The notes beneath the pieces were generated by a model, which made no database searches, had not been told where the DNA came from, and saw nothing but the letters and a program-made list of their open reading frames with translations. From NCBI GenBank assembly GCA_003427395.1, contig BFEA01000268.1, forward strand, positions 674,963 to 699,960: a DNA stretch of 24,998 bases, in the 5' to 3' direction. This document shows positions 15,530 through 24,850 of this stretch, piece by piece. Position 1 is the first letter of the stretch. Each line of letters opens with the position of its first letter. This DNA is from Chara braunii. Lineage: Eukaryota > Streptophyta > Charophyceae > Charales > Characeae. A program made the translations under genes and the position numbers.

Positions 15530-16210
15530 ACTCTGACAGAAAGTCATGGCAGGTCTGAGCACAAACTCATGCTCAGATCTGAGCAGAGCAGAGCAGAAAT
15601 TCATGCCAGATCTCAGCAGATCTGAACAGATGAAGTCAGATATGAGCAGATCATGGCAGAAACTCATGCTTCGAACTGAGCACCGAATGGGTGAGTGAGG
15701 GAGGGAGAGAGGGAGGGAGCAAGAGGAGGGACAGACTCTGAGAGAGAACTCGTGACAGATCTGAGCAGATCTTGTCAGATATGAGCAGATCATGGCGCAA
15801 ACTCATGCTTCGAATTGAGCACTGAATGGGTAAGTGAGTGAGGGAGGGAGAGGGAGAGAGGGAGGGAGAGGAAGAGAGGGAGGGAGAGAGGAGAGAGAGA
15901 GGGAAGAGAGAGGAGGGAGGGACATAAAACTCATGGCAGATATGAGCAGATCATGGCAGAAACTCATGTTTCGATATGAGCAGTGAATGGATGAGTGAGT
16001 GAGTGAGTGAGGGAGGGAGGGCAACAGGAGGGAGGGAGAGAGGTCGAGAGAGACTCTTAGGTTGTGATGGGCCTCCTCTTGCTCAGATCTGAGCAGATCA
16101 TGGCAGGAACTCAGGGTCAGATCTGTGCACTGAATGAGTGAGTTAGCGAGAGAGGGAGGGAGGGATAGGAGGAGGGAGGGAAGAGGTAGGGAGGGATCTT
16201 TTAGGTTGTG
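15530..16210. repeat. About 140-160 bp tandem repeat, 4 or more units
   Basis: Units contain GAGCAGATCATGGCAGAAAC, TTCGAACTGAGCACTGAATG and a (GGGA)n/(GAGT)n purine tract. The GAGCAGATCATGG core occurs at about 15644, 15783, 15944 and 16091 (spacing 139, 161 and 147 bp), with length differences in the purine tract. Not coding. Confidence 0.85.
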
Positions 16211-17260
16211 ATGGGCCTTGAGAGGGGCTACATGCAAGTGTGTCTGTAGGTCTTATACCACCCTTCTCTTGCACTCGTGCTCCACAAAGTTTGGAAAGTG
16301 GCACGATAGAGATAGGGCCTCGATAGACACGTCCTCAGGTTTCGAGGACGAGTCCTCGGGGAAATTTTGGAATCTTGGCGGCGTCATTCCACCTATCGTC
16401 GGGGAATGGCTTTGAGGTTGAATCCTCGGGGATTTCCTGCGGCCAGTTTTATACAATCATACGAGGTCGCGAGAGGTGTGTCCGTGGTGCGGTTTGGGAT
16501 GTCCGCTCAAGCGGCATGTTGGTCCACAAGCACCGCTCTTGGCAAAATGGACTTGTCCGTGGGTTACAGTGTCAGTCTCCTCATCGATGCGTCTTTCCCT
16601 GCACCGCCGTCCGTAGCCATCACCACTATCCCTGCCCGCCTCACCACAACCTTTGGAGCTGCCGCATTGCACACACAGGCAATGGTGATTGCGATAGGTA
16701 TGAAGCCGGAGCAGCGCAAGGAATGAATACCGGCGGGGCGGTGCAGTACAGCTCCACCGCATTCGTTTTCGTGGGCCCCTTGCATCGCGGGCCCATTTTC
16801 GGGCCGGTCGTTTACCAAGACCCAGTCCCATCGGCCCAACCAGGGTGGATCACCTCCACCTCAGACATTTCCAGGTGCGGCCACGGCCGTCGACGAGGAC
16901 AAAGTCGGCACTTGAAATGTAAGTGCGGCTAAGTGTAGGGTTTCTGTAAGGGGCTGTGGAACAAAAATTCGAGTTTTGGGAAATCAATCACGATCCCCGG
17001 GTAAGGGCGCCCTTACAATGTAAGGTTTCTTTAGAGGTGTTGAATAAGGCCCTTTATGCCAAAAAAAGAGAGGAATTGGTTCAGCTCAAATGTTTTTCTT
17101 TGTGGCTGGCGCGGTCAGCCAATGGGCTCTGGCAGGCTGAACCCATAAAGTCACAGCCTGTGTATGGCCATGCCGGAAAGTACTCGTGGTTTGGTAACAG
17201 TTGCACGCGTGTGGCATTCAGCAACATTGGCTGGTTCGAGAAGCCACACACAAGTTTCCA
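16211..17260. other. Low-repeat, GC-moderate stretch without a recognised gene
   Basis: This is the least repetitive kilobase of the window. Two overlapping plus-strand frames (16367-16726, 119 codons; 16375-16932, 185 codons) and minus-strand frames at 16457-16839 are open together. None carries a motif I recognise, so I cannot say which, if any, is used. It could be part of an unrecognised gene, an old retroelement fragment or unique intergenic DNA. Confidence 0.3.
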
Positions 17261-17263
17261 TGG

Positions 17264-17385
17264 TCTCTTCTTGGCTGTAGATCTTCATTTTATCTGCTCA
17301 ATTCAGGAATGAGGCTTTCCATGCTCTCTTCTTGGCTGTAGATCTGCATTTTATCTGTTCAATTCAGGAATGAGGCTGTGCTGTG
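17264..17385. repeat. 61 bp direct tandem duplication
   Basis: TCTCTTCTTGGCTGTAGATC starts at 17264 and again at 17325, and both copies continue through ATTCAGGAATGAGGCT. Confidence 0.9.
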
Positions 17386-18134
17386 CAGGTGCCACTGGGT
17401 CCCTTCGAGGCTCTTTTTCCCGATCTGCATTTCCACTGCACTCAAATCAAAACGAACCAGCGCGAGCACACAAAATAATGTTTTTGCCTCGCGCTGCCGT
17501 CCTTGTCAGTCTGGCAGGCCTAACCTCTGTTGATGCGGCAGGTGGAAGAAAATTGCTGGGAAAGGGACTGGTGACTGCACATTCAATGTGAGCCTGCAGT
17601 TGCAGCAGGCATACTGCCGCACCGGAAGAAAATAGCTGGGAAAGGGCCTCTACCGTCTTCCGTGGAACATAATGCATATGCGTTGTAAACGAATCAACAC
17701 ACAGATTGCTTTCTACTCGAATACAACCCATATGCGTTCTATTCGGAAAACCCTTGTTTTTGAATACATCGCATTTGTTGTTGTATTCTAGGAAGATTCT
17801 CACACCCGGCCGGGCATGCAAGAAAAATATATATATATATATATTTCCTGCGTTTCCCAGAGGACCTCGAATTGGGCTCATTTCGTTTTCTGCAAGTTGT
17901 TATGATCCTGGTCATTTCCAAAGTGCAAGTTCACAAGGAAAGACAATGCCACCCAATTGCGAAAGACATGGAAGCACTTGCAAAGAGATAGAGACCAAAG
18001 AAAGAGTGAAAGAAGAAGAAGAAGAAGAAGAAGAAGAAGATGTACACCAGCAAGACCAATGACAAATTCCCCGTCTCTCTCCACCTTCCTCCTCCTCCTT
18101 GACTTTGTGAATCTTATTCTTCTTCCCAATAATA
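17386..18134. other. Stretch without gene; HP-like end, (AT)n and (GAA)n
   Basis: TACCGTCTTCCGTGGAACAT at about 17651 is an HP-type left end with only a loose partner. (AT)n occupies about 17828-17844 and (GAA)n about 18013-18040. The two ends of the stretch show no coding signal. Confidence 0.55.
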
Positions 18135-18647
18135 ATGATAACAATGAGGGATGAACAAGAGTCAATATCCGAAGTTCCCTCTTACTGCCAGCACAACAAC
18201 AGGTCCACCATAACCATGGCTTCCCCCTTCTTCCTCCTCTCACATGCCAAGGCTATGGCGGACTACTATGGGCTCTGCCCTCTTGTCCAAAGGACAACGC
18301 GAAGCAGCTATGTTGCTGCTCATTGGGCTGCCATGCCTGACTCTGCCTCGAGCTTCCTTGGTGTGGCGCTACCCCAACTGGGGCCTTCCAGATGCAGCAC
18401 CTATCAAGGTGATGAAGATGGTGTCCACCATAACCAGGTAGGTACCTTGCCACTCTCCTCCTTCGCCCCCCTTCTTCGTCCTCCTCATGCTGGGCTATTC
18501 GCCATAGCCAGGCTGAGCGCCCAGCTGCTGTCCTCCTCCAGGCAGTGCTCCAAGTCCAGCGCTTGGCTCCAGCAGTATGTCGCCAATCCTTGCACACCGC
18601 AAATGAGGAGGATTTACTTCCCAGGCCTACTGCTACTGGGCCTCTAA
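18135..18647 (+). other. Unassigned 170-codon open frame, probably not a gene
   Basis: The longest frame in this part starts within simple sequence. Its translation is Ser/Leu/Ala-rich with no domain I recognise. A minus-strand frame (18253-18597) is also open. Short matching sequences (GTCCACCATAACCA at about 18202 and 18421) bracket the first part of it. I list it only because the region would otherwise be blank. Confidence 0.1.
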
Positions 18648-18722
18648 AAATGCCAACTTTTTGTCTTCTTCTGCTCGGCCTCGAGTACCCGACACTTCTA
18701 CCACTACTTTAGTACCGGCCTA

Positions 18723-18800
18723 CCTGCTACTTGAGTGTTTTTCCCGCTGCTCTAAGTGTTGCAGGCTTTCCCCTGCTACTTGAGTGTTTTTCCCGCTGGC
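18723..18800. repeat. 48 bp direct duplication
   Basis: CTGCTACTTGAGTGTTTTTC occurs at about 18724 and 18772, followed in both by CCGCTG. No gene is seen from 18650 to 19560 apart from the poly-G and the GC-rich palindromes listed separately. Confidence 0.8.
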
Positions 18801-19042
18801 ATGGGTAAGTACCGGCCCTGCGGGGCCTCCCAACCAACAAGTACCCTTGCGGGTCACACACACACTCAGGGCGACAAGCACTCAGACAGGCGTGCAGACT
18901 AGCAGGCACGCACACACAGAGACTTAGAAATCAGTGCAGAATGTGGGAATCTCAGCAAGGCATACATTCCAGCGGTAAATCCCAGAAATCAGCAGTGTTC
19001 TCAGTCTGTGTTTTGGGGGGTCATTACAGAGTTGGCTGTCAA

Positions 19043-19075
<33 letters not shown>
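19043..19075. repeat. Poly-G run (about 33 bases)
   Basis: An uninterrupted G homopolymer, rare in length. Assembled length is likely approximate. Confidence 0.95.
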
Positions 19076-19076
<1 letters not shown>

Positions 19077-19261
19077 ATAAATTGGCTTTAAAGGGGGCTA
19101 AAGGGGTCAAAAGGGGGGTGCCTTTGTGTGATTCTGTTATTATTATTATTTTTGATCTCCGATTCTGTGAGGAATTATAATGTGACGCTCAGTCAAAAGT
19201 CGCTTGTATTTCAATTCTACACAACATATTTTTATTCCGAAATTTTTTGTTTTTCTTTTTC

Positions 19262-19348
19262 TGCGCTGGGGCTGCCCGGAACGCTGCCCGGGTGTCATGC
19301 CCAGCCGGGCACCCGGGCGTGTACCCGGGCAGAAGTTGGGTGCCCGGA
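19262..19348. repeat. GC-rich CCGGGC palindrome cluster
   Basis: Several CTGCCCGG, CCGGGCACCCGGGC and CCCGGGCAG words in opposite directions form nested inverted repeats. They resemble the GC-rich subterminal part of the CTAGGCTACCAG elements at 9.7 and 21.5 kb, but no matching ends are visible. Confidence 0.6.
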
Positions 19349-19584
19349 AATACAGCTTAGGTTGTATTCAAATTTTTGAATTTTTCAAAAACTCGAATAT
19401 GGTGCCTATGCGTTATGTTCGGGGCAGACGGTATTGAAAAAGCTGCAGAAACTCTTCACATTCAGCGACGGTAGTGAAAAAGCTGCAGAAACTCTCCACA
19501 TTCAGCGCAAGTCTGCAAACTTCAGTGTTGGCCTATGGTTTGGCTCCAAGCCTGAGAAAAAAATATTATTAGGGTGCGTTGTGT

Positions 19585-19996
19585 TTGTCGGAAGAAGGTA
19601 TCGTGTGGCCATGGAGGCGTCAGGCAGTTGTATGTCAGTGGCAGGGCGGAATCAACATCGCAGATATCTTGTTGGCTGATAGTAGCGTCTTCACCCCAAT
19701 AGAGCGAACATATGGTCATTATGGCCGAATTTTGGCAAATTTTCAGTCTAGGTACAGCATTCTATGGTGGTGAAGACTGTTCGGGGAAGACGGTATCATG
19801 TGGCCGTGCGGGCATCAGGCAGTTGTATGTCGATGGCATGATGGGATCAGTATTGCAGATTATCTTGTTGGGTAATTGTACTAGCATCTTCACCCTGATA
19901 GAGAGAACACATGGTTATTATGTCTGTATTTGGGCAAAAGTTGCAGTCTAGGTACAACGATAATGGCCATGACCTGCATTCTATTCTGGTGAAGAC
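19585..19996. repeat. HP-containing 195 bp tandem duplication
   Basis: GAAGAAGGTATCGTGTGGCC (19591) recurs as GAAGACGGTATCATGTGGCC (19786). Both units continue through GGCAGTTGTATGTC, CAGAT(A)TCTTGTTGG and an HP-type hairpin whose arms are TCTTCACCC(C/T)(A/G)ATAGAG and GGTGAAGAC (19688-19777 and 19886-19996). The repeated unit therefore carries one hairpin each. Confidence 0.8.
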
Positions 19997-20057
19997 AGTG
20001 GTAGAGGCATTAGGGCAGCAGCTTCTGTGCTGTGGATTCTGCATGATTGCGGCCATA

Positions 20058-20178
20058 GGGCATACTCCCACTATCACTTTTTTAAGTGTATCTAACTGGA
20101 ATTATGGTCAAACCTGGATGCATCTGACTGCGATGACGTCCAGAGCGTAGTAGAAAAAGTCCTAGTGTAAGTATGTCC
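20058..20178. mobile_element. Harbinger-like MITE M3 with ATA duplication
   Basis: 121 bp, left end GGGCATACTCCCACT, right end AGTCCTAGTGTAAGTATGTCC, flanked by ATA at 20055-20057 and 20179-20181. The interior GGATGCATCTGACTGCGATG matches M4 and M1. Its ends match MITE M2. Confidence 0.7.
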
Positions 20179-20310
20179 ATAAACCCAGGTACTTTTTGAC
20201 CTGTTGGTTATATGGATACATAGTTCGTTTTGCACGATCTTGTGAGAGAGCTTTGCTGTTGCATATAATGCCTCTCTTCGCTGCTCTGCCTTTCGAGAGT
20301 GAGAATGAGA

Positions 20311-20421
20311 GTGTACTCACACTGGCTCTTTCCTAAATGTATCCGAGTGCATGTACGGCCAGACTGGATGTACCTGACTGCAGTCACACCTAGATAGTAG
20401 AAACTAATAAAGAAGTCCTAG
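20311..20421. mobile_element. Harbinger-like MITE M4, right end missing
   Basis: It starts GTGTACTCACACTGG, contains GGATGTACCTGACTGCAGTC and GAAGTCCTAGTG like M3, but stops before the expected GAGTATG(T/C)CC. The tRNA-like sequence S6 begins directly after. Confidence 0.55.
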
Positions 20422-20425
20422 TGAT

Positions 20426-20500
20426 GCGACTGGAGCGGGCCTTGAACACAGCACCCCTTTTGCGCGAGTTTGGCGTGGAGTCACTTGCGCTACTAGAGGG
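20426..20500 (-). mobile_element. tRNA-like sequence S6
   Basis: On the minus strand an A-box-like TAGCGCAAGTGA (about 20482-20493) is followed, about 35 bases on, by a B-box-like GTTCAAGGCC (about 20438-20447). Spacing fits an RNA polymerase III internal promoter, but there is no foldable acceptor stem, so it is more likely a SINE head than a tRNA gene. Confidence 0.4.
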
Positions 20501-20699
20501 GACTTTTGTGGAATTGACCCGCCCCTGTTTTTTATTTTTTTATTTTAAAAGTAAAATCCCTCTGCAAGGCCTCTATCCCGGTGGTGGTAAGAGAACCACC
20601 GGAGTTGAGGCTTGGCCTGTCGGGCTGCTCGATTTATCGAATGGACCCGCTCCTGGTGATTGCAAAATTAGTTAATCTATGTCCATATAGATTCCATCT

Positions 20700-20867
20700 G
20701 GGGCTAGGTCCCACTAGCAAAGAGGACTGGATTGAACACCTGAATCTGGACTTGTTTGTTGGAAGTTGCAGACTGTTGAGATTGAACTGCTTTTCTGCAT
20801 CTCTGCGTAAAACATGTCCAGATTCAGGATATTTATCCAATCCTCTTTGCTAGTGGGACCTCGCCCC
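20700..20867 (-). mobile_element. Foldback element FB, copy 8 (reversed centre)
   Basis: About 168 bp; ends GGGGCTAGGTCCCACTAGC and GCTAGTGGGACCTCGCCC; inner arms CTGAATCTGGACTTGTTT and AAACATGTCCAGATTCAG. CT lies directly outside both ends, and CTGGGG can be read at both junctions. Centre orientation as in copies 6 and 7. Confidence 0.85.
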
Positions 20868-20917
20868 TGGGGTATGTACCAGCTGAGCTGGGCCTGTCTT
20901 ATCCAGGTCAATAGATT

Positions 20918-21003
20918 AGAAAAAGGAAAACAGAAAAGAGTAAACCAGAAAGAAAAAAGGAAGGAAAGAAAAAAAGGAAAAGGAAAAAAAAAGAAAGAGC
21001 AAA
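20918..21003. repeat. A/G-rich tract
   Basis: Almost pure purine sequence of A runs broken by G; no gene. The stretch to 21290 holds a MITE half-copy at about 21130-21180 and an isolated B-box-like GGTTCAAGTCC at 21226-21236 with no A box. Confidence 0.75.
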
Positions 21004-21291
21004 ACACTTGTACCCATGATGTGCTATAATGGCGCTCTACATCTGATCCATCGCTATACTTTATATTTTCCTTCATGTTTTTCAACTTTTTTGATACGCC
21101 AATATATTCTTTCCTTGATCTGGTTGGAGGTATAGGGCCTCACTCCCATTACATAACATTCTAGATGTATCTGGACCGGACAATGGTTCTGGTCCGTCCT
21201 CTTATATCAGAGTCTCTGCAGTGCAGGTTCAAGTCCGGTCAGATGCTCCGTCTGATTAAGAAAAGGGATAAATCCACGATTGCGAGGCCTA

Positions 21292-21383
21292 GACCATTTC
21301 TCAATTTATGTGTGTCATCCTTGCGCAGGGGCCATGCAAATCTTCTCTGTATCGTTCTGATTTTAACGGATGTCCCGAAGGAC
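21292..21383 (-). pseudogene. U6 snRNA pseudogene, best-preserved copy
   Basis: About 92 bases in antisense cover almost the whole U6: 5' stem-loop (GTCCTTCGGGACATCCG), GATACAGAGAAGATT, GCATGGCCCCTGCGCAAGG, ATGACACACATAAATTGAG and AAATGGTC. The ACAGAGA box is intact. The catalytic AGC triad, however, reads TGC, and the 3' end lacks the final AAATTTT. No TCCCACATCG-type upstream element or TATA box is seen on its 5' side (right of 21383), where there is only a T run. I conclude it is a pseudogene. Confidence 0.85.
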
Positions 21384-22227
21384 CTTTTTTTTTCAAGTCT
21401 TATCCAGGTAAAAAAAAAAAAAAGACCGAGAAAGGAAGGTGTTAAAAAAAAACACTTCACGTAAAGAAAAAAAAGAGGTAAACGAATTAGATAATGAAAA
21501 AAAAACTAGGCTACCAGCCGGGCCGCCCGGGTCACCTTGTTTGCCCGGGCGGCCCGGCCGTGCAAGGGCCAAAGAGGGTCCCAATAAAAAAAGAAAACGA
21601 AAAAACTGGTCCCAATAAAAAAAGAAAACGAAAAAACTATGTTATGGAGAAAAATAAACTGAACGACTTTGGGTCTCGTTGGACACTCCAAAAAATGTCA
21701 AGTTTTAGGAATGCAGTGTGGTTACACGCATTTCTATATCCGAATTCGCGAAAGAAAATGTGAAAGCATTGCGACCAGTCCTAAAAAATTTAGGAATCCC
21801 CAGGCAAAAGTTCCTAAAAAATAAAGCTCCTCCCCAGCATCTAAATTTTTTAGGAAGCCGCGTTTGACGGAGGTTTGGCGACGCGCGCAGGGCACCGTTG
21901 TCTCCGACTCCGTGGTGCAGAGGTTGTCCGTCTGGCCTGGGGTAGGACATTGGAGGCCTCCAGTGGCGGGATGGAAGCAACGACCACCATCGGTAGCCGT
22001 TGGCCAGGCGAAATGGACCGGGGATGGCAAGCGGGGGTGCCCTGTCCTCCGTAGTCGATCGTTGCCTTCAATGCAAAAACGCGGAGGATGACGACGTCTT
22101 GCGCCATCCTAGTATCCACTATCTGCGGGCAGTGGAGGGACTCCAAAGGTCGGAATTCGAAGCACTGGCTTCCGCCTCTGACCTCTTTTGAATATGGCAC
22201 AATATGGACCTGCAGTCGAATCTATCG

Positions 22228-22935
22228 GCATGTCGGAGTCCATGTCCTGTGTGTGTTGGGAACGATCCATCCAAAGCGCACATTCATGGCAGACGTGTAT
22301 CGAAGGTTGCCTTGGTACTCGTTGTCGTCGTCTTCTTGTTTGTCGTCTTCCTCCACGTGTGATTGATGTTCCAGCCGTCGAAGCAACACCACAAACGGCG
22401 CGCATCCACAAAATGGACTTTTGGTGAGCGAGTAATGGTGAACTTCAACATCCACAGACAAGCAGCGGCCGCACACATCCTCGAAGAGCGACTGGCGGAT
22501 GAAAAACTGTCAACCCTTGTCGCTGGGAGACCACGTAAAACTAAAGAAGAAGCCACTTATGACGTCGCATGTCGGAGTCCATGTCGGCATGTCGGAGTCC
22601 ATGTCCTGTGTGTGTTGGGAACGCTCCATCCAAAGCGCACATTCATGGCAGACGTGTATCGGAGGTTGCCTTCCCTGGTACTCGTTGTCGTTGTCTTTTT
22701 GTTTGTCGTCTTCCTCCACGTGTGCTTGGCGTTCCAGTCGTCGAAGCAACACCACAAACGATGCGCATCCACAAAATGGACTTTTGGTGAACGAGTAATG
22801 GTGAACTTCAACATTCGCAGACAAGCAACGGCCGCCCACATCCTCGAAGAGCGACTGGCGGACGAATAACTGCCAACCCTTGTTGCTGGGAGACCACGTA
22901 AAAGTAAAGAAGAAGGCACTTATGACGTCGCCGAC
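22228..22935. repeat. About 345 bp direct duplication inside the Harbinger element
   Basis: The segment starting GCATGTCGGAGTCCATGTCC at 22228 recurs at 22587 (offset 359 bp) and continues through AAAGCGCACATTCATGGCAG, AAAATGGACTTTTGGTGA and GGGAGACCACGTAAAA in both. A small extra repeat of CATGTCGGAGTC joins them. Open frames exist on both strands (for example 22363-22869 plus, 22510-22962 minus), but I cannot recognise the second, Myb/SANT-like protein usual for this superfamily. Confidence 0.85.
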
Positions 22936-22964
22936 ATCCTGTAACACAGTCTTACCTACCATCC

Positions 22965-24285
22965 CTATCTCCCCACGAACATGGCTTGTGAACGGGCCGA
23001 CGATCGACTATCCAGCCAAAGGCTAATCGTCTTATAAATAAAGCAGACATCTCCACCCGGCCCTGCGAACGTGGCTCTACCGCGATTCCCCCAACACTCC
23101 GACATCAATGCTAACCGGTCGCAGAGTGCGTCCCGCAACAGGTCCCCGTCTACGTTTGCGCATCGTTGTCGACCCTGCATGGCGTTTCCCACAATACCTA
23201 AGTCCACTCTACGCCGGGTGCCGTAATCGTTGACCTCCCACAACAGGTTTTCGTCAAACTCAATTCCGGCGTTCAGGAGGATGTCGTGGAGAGTGCAAAT
23301 GATGACAAACTGCTGAGGCAAGGTTTCCAAGTTCGTTTTGTGGGTGCGTAGGAATAGACGCCACCGTATGTGCACTTCAACCGCCTGAAGGCTCTCTCGG
23401 CACAAGCCGTTGTCGCCGAGAAGGTATTCTCGCATGACGATGCCGTGCGGCAGATTCTTCGGCGGGGGGTCTAACAACTCCCGCTTTCTTCGCGCCTCCA
23501 CAAATGGGAGTTGTGGAGAACACGGACATCGTGCACATTGCCCAGGTATCTGATATGGACGTCAAGAATATGCAAGTCCAAATCCACGACCACCTGCACT
23601 TGGACTGAAAACTTCTGTTTGCGGTCGTAGTAGTTATCTGATGGCGTGCCGACGGGCTTGTCAATATAGATGTGCGTGCAGTCGATTGCACCGTAGCAGT
23701 TTGGGAAACCTTCCTCCCGGAAAGCGTGCATAATATGCACACGTCTCCGCCCCGTTGGCCACTTTATCGTGTCAGGGTAAGCCTTCAACAACGTCAAGGT
23801 GACGTCGCGGACGGCCTGCAGTCTTGTAGCCTTGCCGATGCCGAAGGATGCCGTGCCACTCTCGTAAGTCTCCCCAAATGCCCACCTGTAGAACGCGAAT
23901 GCAATCACCTGCTCCACAAGCAATGGCAGCCTGTAATGTGTGACCTTCTTCTCCACATATGCGGTGCATGTGGCTACGATCTGCATGAAGAGTGGCCTCG
24001 ACATACACAACTTCTCGTGGAAATAATCCTCACTCGCGTCGTCACAGACGAGAAGATCTGCCCAAGTTTCACCTGTCCTTCGTTTATCCACCATGGCGGC
24101 GTCTCGCGCGGGAAGACGGCGATGGAGAGTGCCTTACACAGTTGCAGGACCGCTTCAGATGTGGCCACACAATCTGGAGCTTCAACCACGCGTTGCAACA
24201 ACGCTCTATGCTTCTGCAACTGCAGACGGATTTCGCGCTGTGTGGACGAGCTGCCGCTCATTGTGTTCACAACAACGGCCGTCAC
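22965..24285 (-). pseudogene. PIF/Harbinger transposase (HARBI1-like, DDE_Tnp4), broken
   Basis: The intact enzyme would cut and paste the element's ends in the nucleus. The best block, 24094-23471 (207 codons), holds a helical N-terminal region with YRWAFGETY (about residues 69-77) and FGIGKAT (84-90). It also carries the first catalytic Asp in GAIDCTHIYID (Asp138) and the second in LGNVHDVRV (Asp189). The third acidic residue appears as AERAFRRLK in another frame at about 23380-23401 (Glu codon 23396-23398). The C-terminal block to 22965 shows LHDILLNAGIEFDENLLWEV. Three breaks are visible: a 1-base shift near 24085-24094, joining an N-terminal piece (24285 on); a shift near 23485-23500; and shifts plus a deletion near 23380-23415, where GDNG and AERAF are only a few bases apart instead of the roughly 30 residues usual in the family. 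The start is uncertain: Met at 24285 or further upstream. Not functional as it stands. Confidence 0.88.
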
Positions 24286-24850
24286 CGCCTCCCGTCTTCA
24301 TCACACAGCGCATGGCTGCCGCCACGAACGTCCAACTCCATCGCCCGTTCGAGTCTCACGCGTAATGCCTGTGCTCGTAGCCGCAGAAGAGCCCGCTTGT
24401 GTTCCCGGCAAGACAACACTTCACAGGTCACAGATGATTCCGCGCGCCGGCGAAAGAAGGCTCCCCACGATTGGGAGATCAGCAGCGCCGTCTTTTGTAC
24501 GTCATACATGTCCGCTGCCCGTCCTCCTGCCTGCCTCCCTGCGTCCGCGATGCCTCCCTGTGCACGCTTTTCACCTCCCCATCATGAATTGGACAGGGCC
24601 CACCGCCCTGTGTACCACGGACACGAGGCAGCAATGGGCGGACATCGTCGGCGCGGCTCCATATACATAATATGAAAACAGGCCGTGAGAGACCCTTCAG
24701 GACAGTTCCTAAAAGCTTTTACTTAGGAATGCGTGTAACCACGCCACAGCAATTCCTAAAATTCTTTTAGGACTCATCCTAAATCTTTTAGGAATCCTTT
24801 AGGAGTGTCTAACGAGACCCTTTTGGCTCAGCGTCACATCTAAATTCTTC

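Larger units (their letters stand above)
21671..24820 (-). mobile_element. PIF/Harbinger DNA transposon, complete ends, 3,150 bp
   Basis: The left end GGGTCTCGTTGGACACTCC (21671-21689) and the right end GGAGTGTCTAACGAGACCC (24802-24820) are inverted repeats with one mismatch. TTT flanks both sides (21668-21670 and 24821-24823). Just inside, both ends carry TTTTAGGAAT and GTGGTTACACGCATT, plus further TCCTAAA-type words, which could be transposase-binding sites. Inside, on the minus strand, is a decayed HARBI1-like transposase. The GGG start, 3 bp duplication and transposase type agree on PIF/Harbinger. The coding region is broken, so the copy is not autonomous; its ends could still be mobilised by a related source. 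Confidence 0.9.
21506..24850 (+). mobile_element. CTAGGCTACCAG-ended element split by the Harbinger insertion
   Basis: It opens with CTAGGCTACCAG (21506-21517), then GGGCCGCCCGGGT..GCCCGGGCGGCCCGGCC. Two near-identical 37 bp segments (GGTCCCAATAAAAAAAGAAA at about 21569 and 21606) follow, then ATAAACTGAACGACTTT to 21670. After the Harbinger element it resumes at 24824 with TGGCTCAGCGTCACATC and stays recognisable to about 24850. It matches the minus strand of the uninterrupted copy at 9683-9977. Its far end is not identifiable before the window edge. Confidence 0.65.

Noticed and set aside
964-20867. FB inverted repeats as CRISPR repeats or bacterial terminators
   Set aside because: Copies are dispersed, not regularly spaced, have diverged interiors, and lie in a eukaryotic repeat setting with insertion footprints.
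21226-21236. B-box-like GGTTCAAGTCC as a possible tRNA gene
   Set aside because: No A box at the right distance and no cloverleaf can be drawn around it.
23672-24670. 332-codon plus-strand frame, the longest in the window
   Set aside because: It is antisense to the transposase, whose motifs (GAIDCTHI, VHD) are on the minus strand; it is the complementary shadow of a GC-rich coding region.
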